Positions 63,290 to 64,000 of a DNA stretch of 64,000 bases are shown here, piece after piece. The position numbers and the translations under genes were made by a program. The stretch is from the NCBI RefSeq assembly GCF_030056655.1, contig NZ_JASHIE010000002.1, positions 434,001 through 498,000 on the forward strand, written 5' to 3'. The stretch comes from Flectobacillus rivi. Its GTDB lineage: Bacteria; Bacteroidota; Bacteroidia; Cytophagales; Spirosomataceae. The notes below the pieces were generated by a model. That model was not told the origin of the DNA and made no database searches. It saw nothing but the letters and a program-made list of their open reading frames with translations. Position 1 is the first letter of the stretch. Each line of letters starts with the position of its first letter.

Positions 63290-64000
63290 GGGCTTTTTAC
63301 CTATGCACTTCAATTAAAGACGGGCGTTTTTGGGGTAGCATTCGTCATTGGGAAAATCTGAGTATTGCTTATGAAGGCGATAATATTTGGTTAAGAGGAT
63401 TGACATTAACACAAACTCAATCTGTGGAAGTGAGGAGTTTGCTACACAAGCAACTTTTTGTCCAAAAAGAAGAAAAACTCTTTAAAGTAGGAAGCTTATT
63501 ACCTGAAAGAAGCATCCCAGATTTAGAGTGGATACCTCTCAAAAAAGCTGTTGGTATAGAGTTGCCGAGTTTTAATTTCAACTTTTTTTATTTATCCGAA
63601 AAAGTAAGATTTGATTTGGTTCAAGCAACACAGCTACGGGAGTCTGTAGCTATGCTAGTGGATTTATCGGTATTGAAAGACTATGTAGAAACCGCTCCAG
63701 CTTTACGACTATCGGTTTTAAAATGGGTCATATTGGGAAGTCAACAAGCTTTTGTATTAGGGGCTCCCCTATTACCAATACAAGGGCTTAGTTTTTGGCA
63801 AAAAGGAAGATGTTTTTTCCCTGATGGTCTACAACCGGAGTTCCCAATTTTGTTACCTACACTAGAACAAAAACTCGTTAGCAATCCACTAGACTATCTG
63901 GTATTTAACTCCAATGGCCAAATACTTACAGTTTCAGCCTATCAGTTCAAGCAACTTTCGAGAAGTTCTTTTAGACTAAGCTATGAGAAAACCCGTGCAT
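63262..64000 (+). CDS. Ternary-system accessory protein, partial (runs off the right edge)
   Basis: The ATG at 63262 overlaps the MoxR gene by 28 bp. 246 codons are open to the window end without a stop. Visible features include FWGSIRHWENLSIAYEGDNIWLRG (N-terminal), VFVQKEEKLFKVGSLLPERSIPDLEWIPL-like beta content and ALRLSVLKWVILG with LGAPLLPIQGLSFWQKG. There is no signal peptide or membrane segment. It is likely to be one of the beta-rich accessory (bpX-type) proteins of MoxR-vWA-beta-propeller systems. The vWA and beta-propeller genes would be expected beyond 64000. Confidence 0.75.
   Translation, partial: MAKNLGTELGAFYLCTSIKDGRFWGSIRHWENLSIAYEGDNIWLRGLTLTQTQSVEVRSLLHKQLFVQKEEKLFKVGSLLPERSIPDLEWIPLKKAVGIELPSFNFNFFYLSEKVRFDLVQATQLRESVAMLVDLSVLKDYVETAPALRLSVLKWVILGSQQAFVLGAPLLPIQGLSFWQKGRCFFPDGLQPEFPILLPTLEQKLVSNPLDYLVFNSNGQILTVSAYQFKQLSRSSFRLSYEKTRA

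Overview
The window comes from an AT-rich Bacteroidota chromosome, most probably order Cytophagales. Three things point there: type IX secretion (T9SS) hallmarks (a type B C-terminal sorting domain, PorP/SprF, PorE-like OmpA proteins), TAnnTTTG promoter boxes, and family types such as DUF6089 and NudK-type Nudix. The exact genus cannot be fixed from the sequence alone.

Layout. 1-16.6 kb (minus strand): a surface-protein locus. A 3564-residue cell-surface adhesin built of DUF11, SdrD-B-like and cysteine-rich Ig-like modules is followed by its PorP/SprF-type partner, a PorE-like TPR/propeller/OmpA protein and, after a terminator, a two-component-type propeller sensor cut by the left edge. 17-26 kb: htpG, a second PorE-like protein, then MFS, UbiA-like, MOSC and CPBP-protease genes. 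26-34 kb (minus): a surface-glycan cluster with two GT4 glycosyltransferases, a Wzx-like flippase, FkbM, TylF-like and class I methyltransferases, and a frameshifted LamG lipoprotein. 34-51 kb: mostly housekeeping (M16 peptidase, ispF, dapF, TMTC-like protein, DUF6089 barrel, rsh/spoT, Fur, purA, nudK, DeoR regulator, a possible HolD-like protein, tsaD). 51-56 kb: tamB.

56.7-64 kb: after a tRNA-Asp gene the content changes to accessory, conflict-type genes. A MazG-like pyrophosphohydrolase overlaps by 4 bp a GIY-YIG/DUF2075-helicase/S24-peptidase fusion. A membrane-anchored PD-(D/E)XK nuclease and a DEDDh exonuclease follow, then the first three genes of what looks like a MoxR-vWA-beta-propeller ternary system running off the right edge. 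This region is the best candidate for an undescribed system.

Intergenic space is rich in repeats. One family is about 190-215 bp, with inverted ends and an internal 20-bp-stem hairpin (31.9 and 38.2 kb, a distant relative at 47.7 kb). Another is about 160 bp, palindromic, with GTACGAAGG-like ends (37.2, 42.8, 45.4, 56.0 kb); the 42.8 kb copy is flanked by a perfect 13-bp direct repeat, as expected of an inserted element. No transposase, CRISPR array or rRNA gene was seen.
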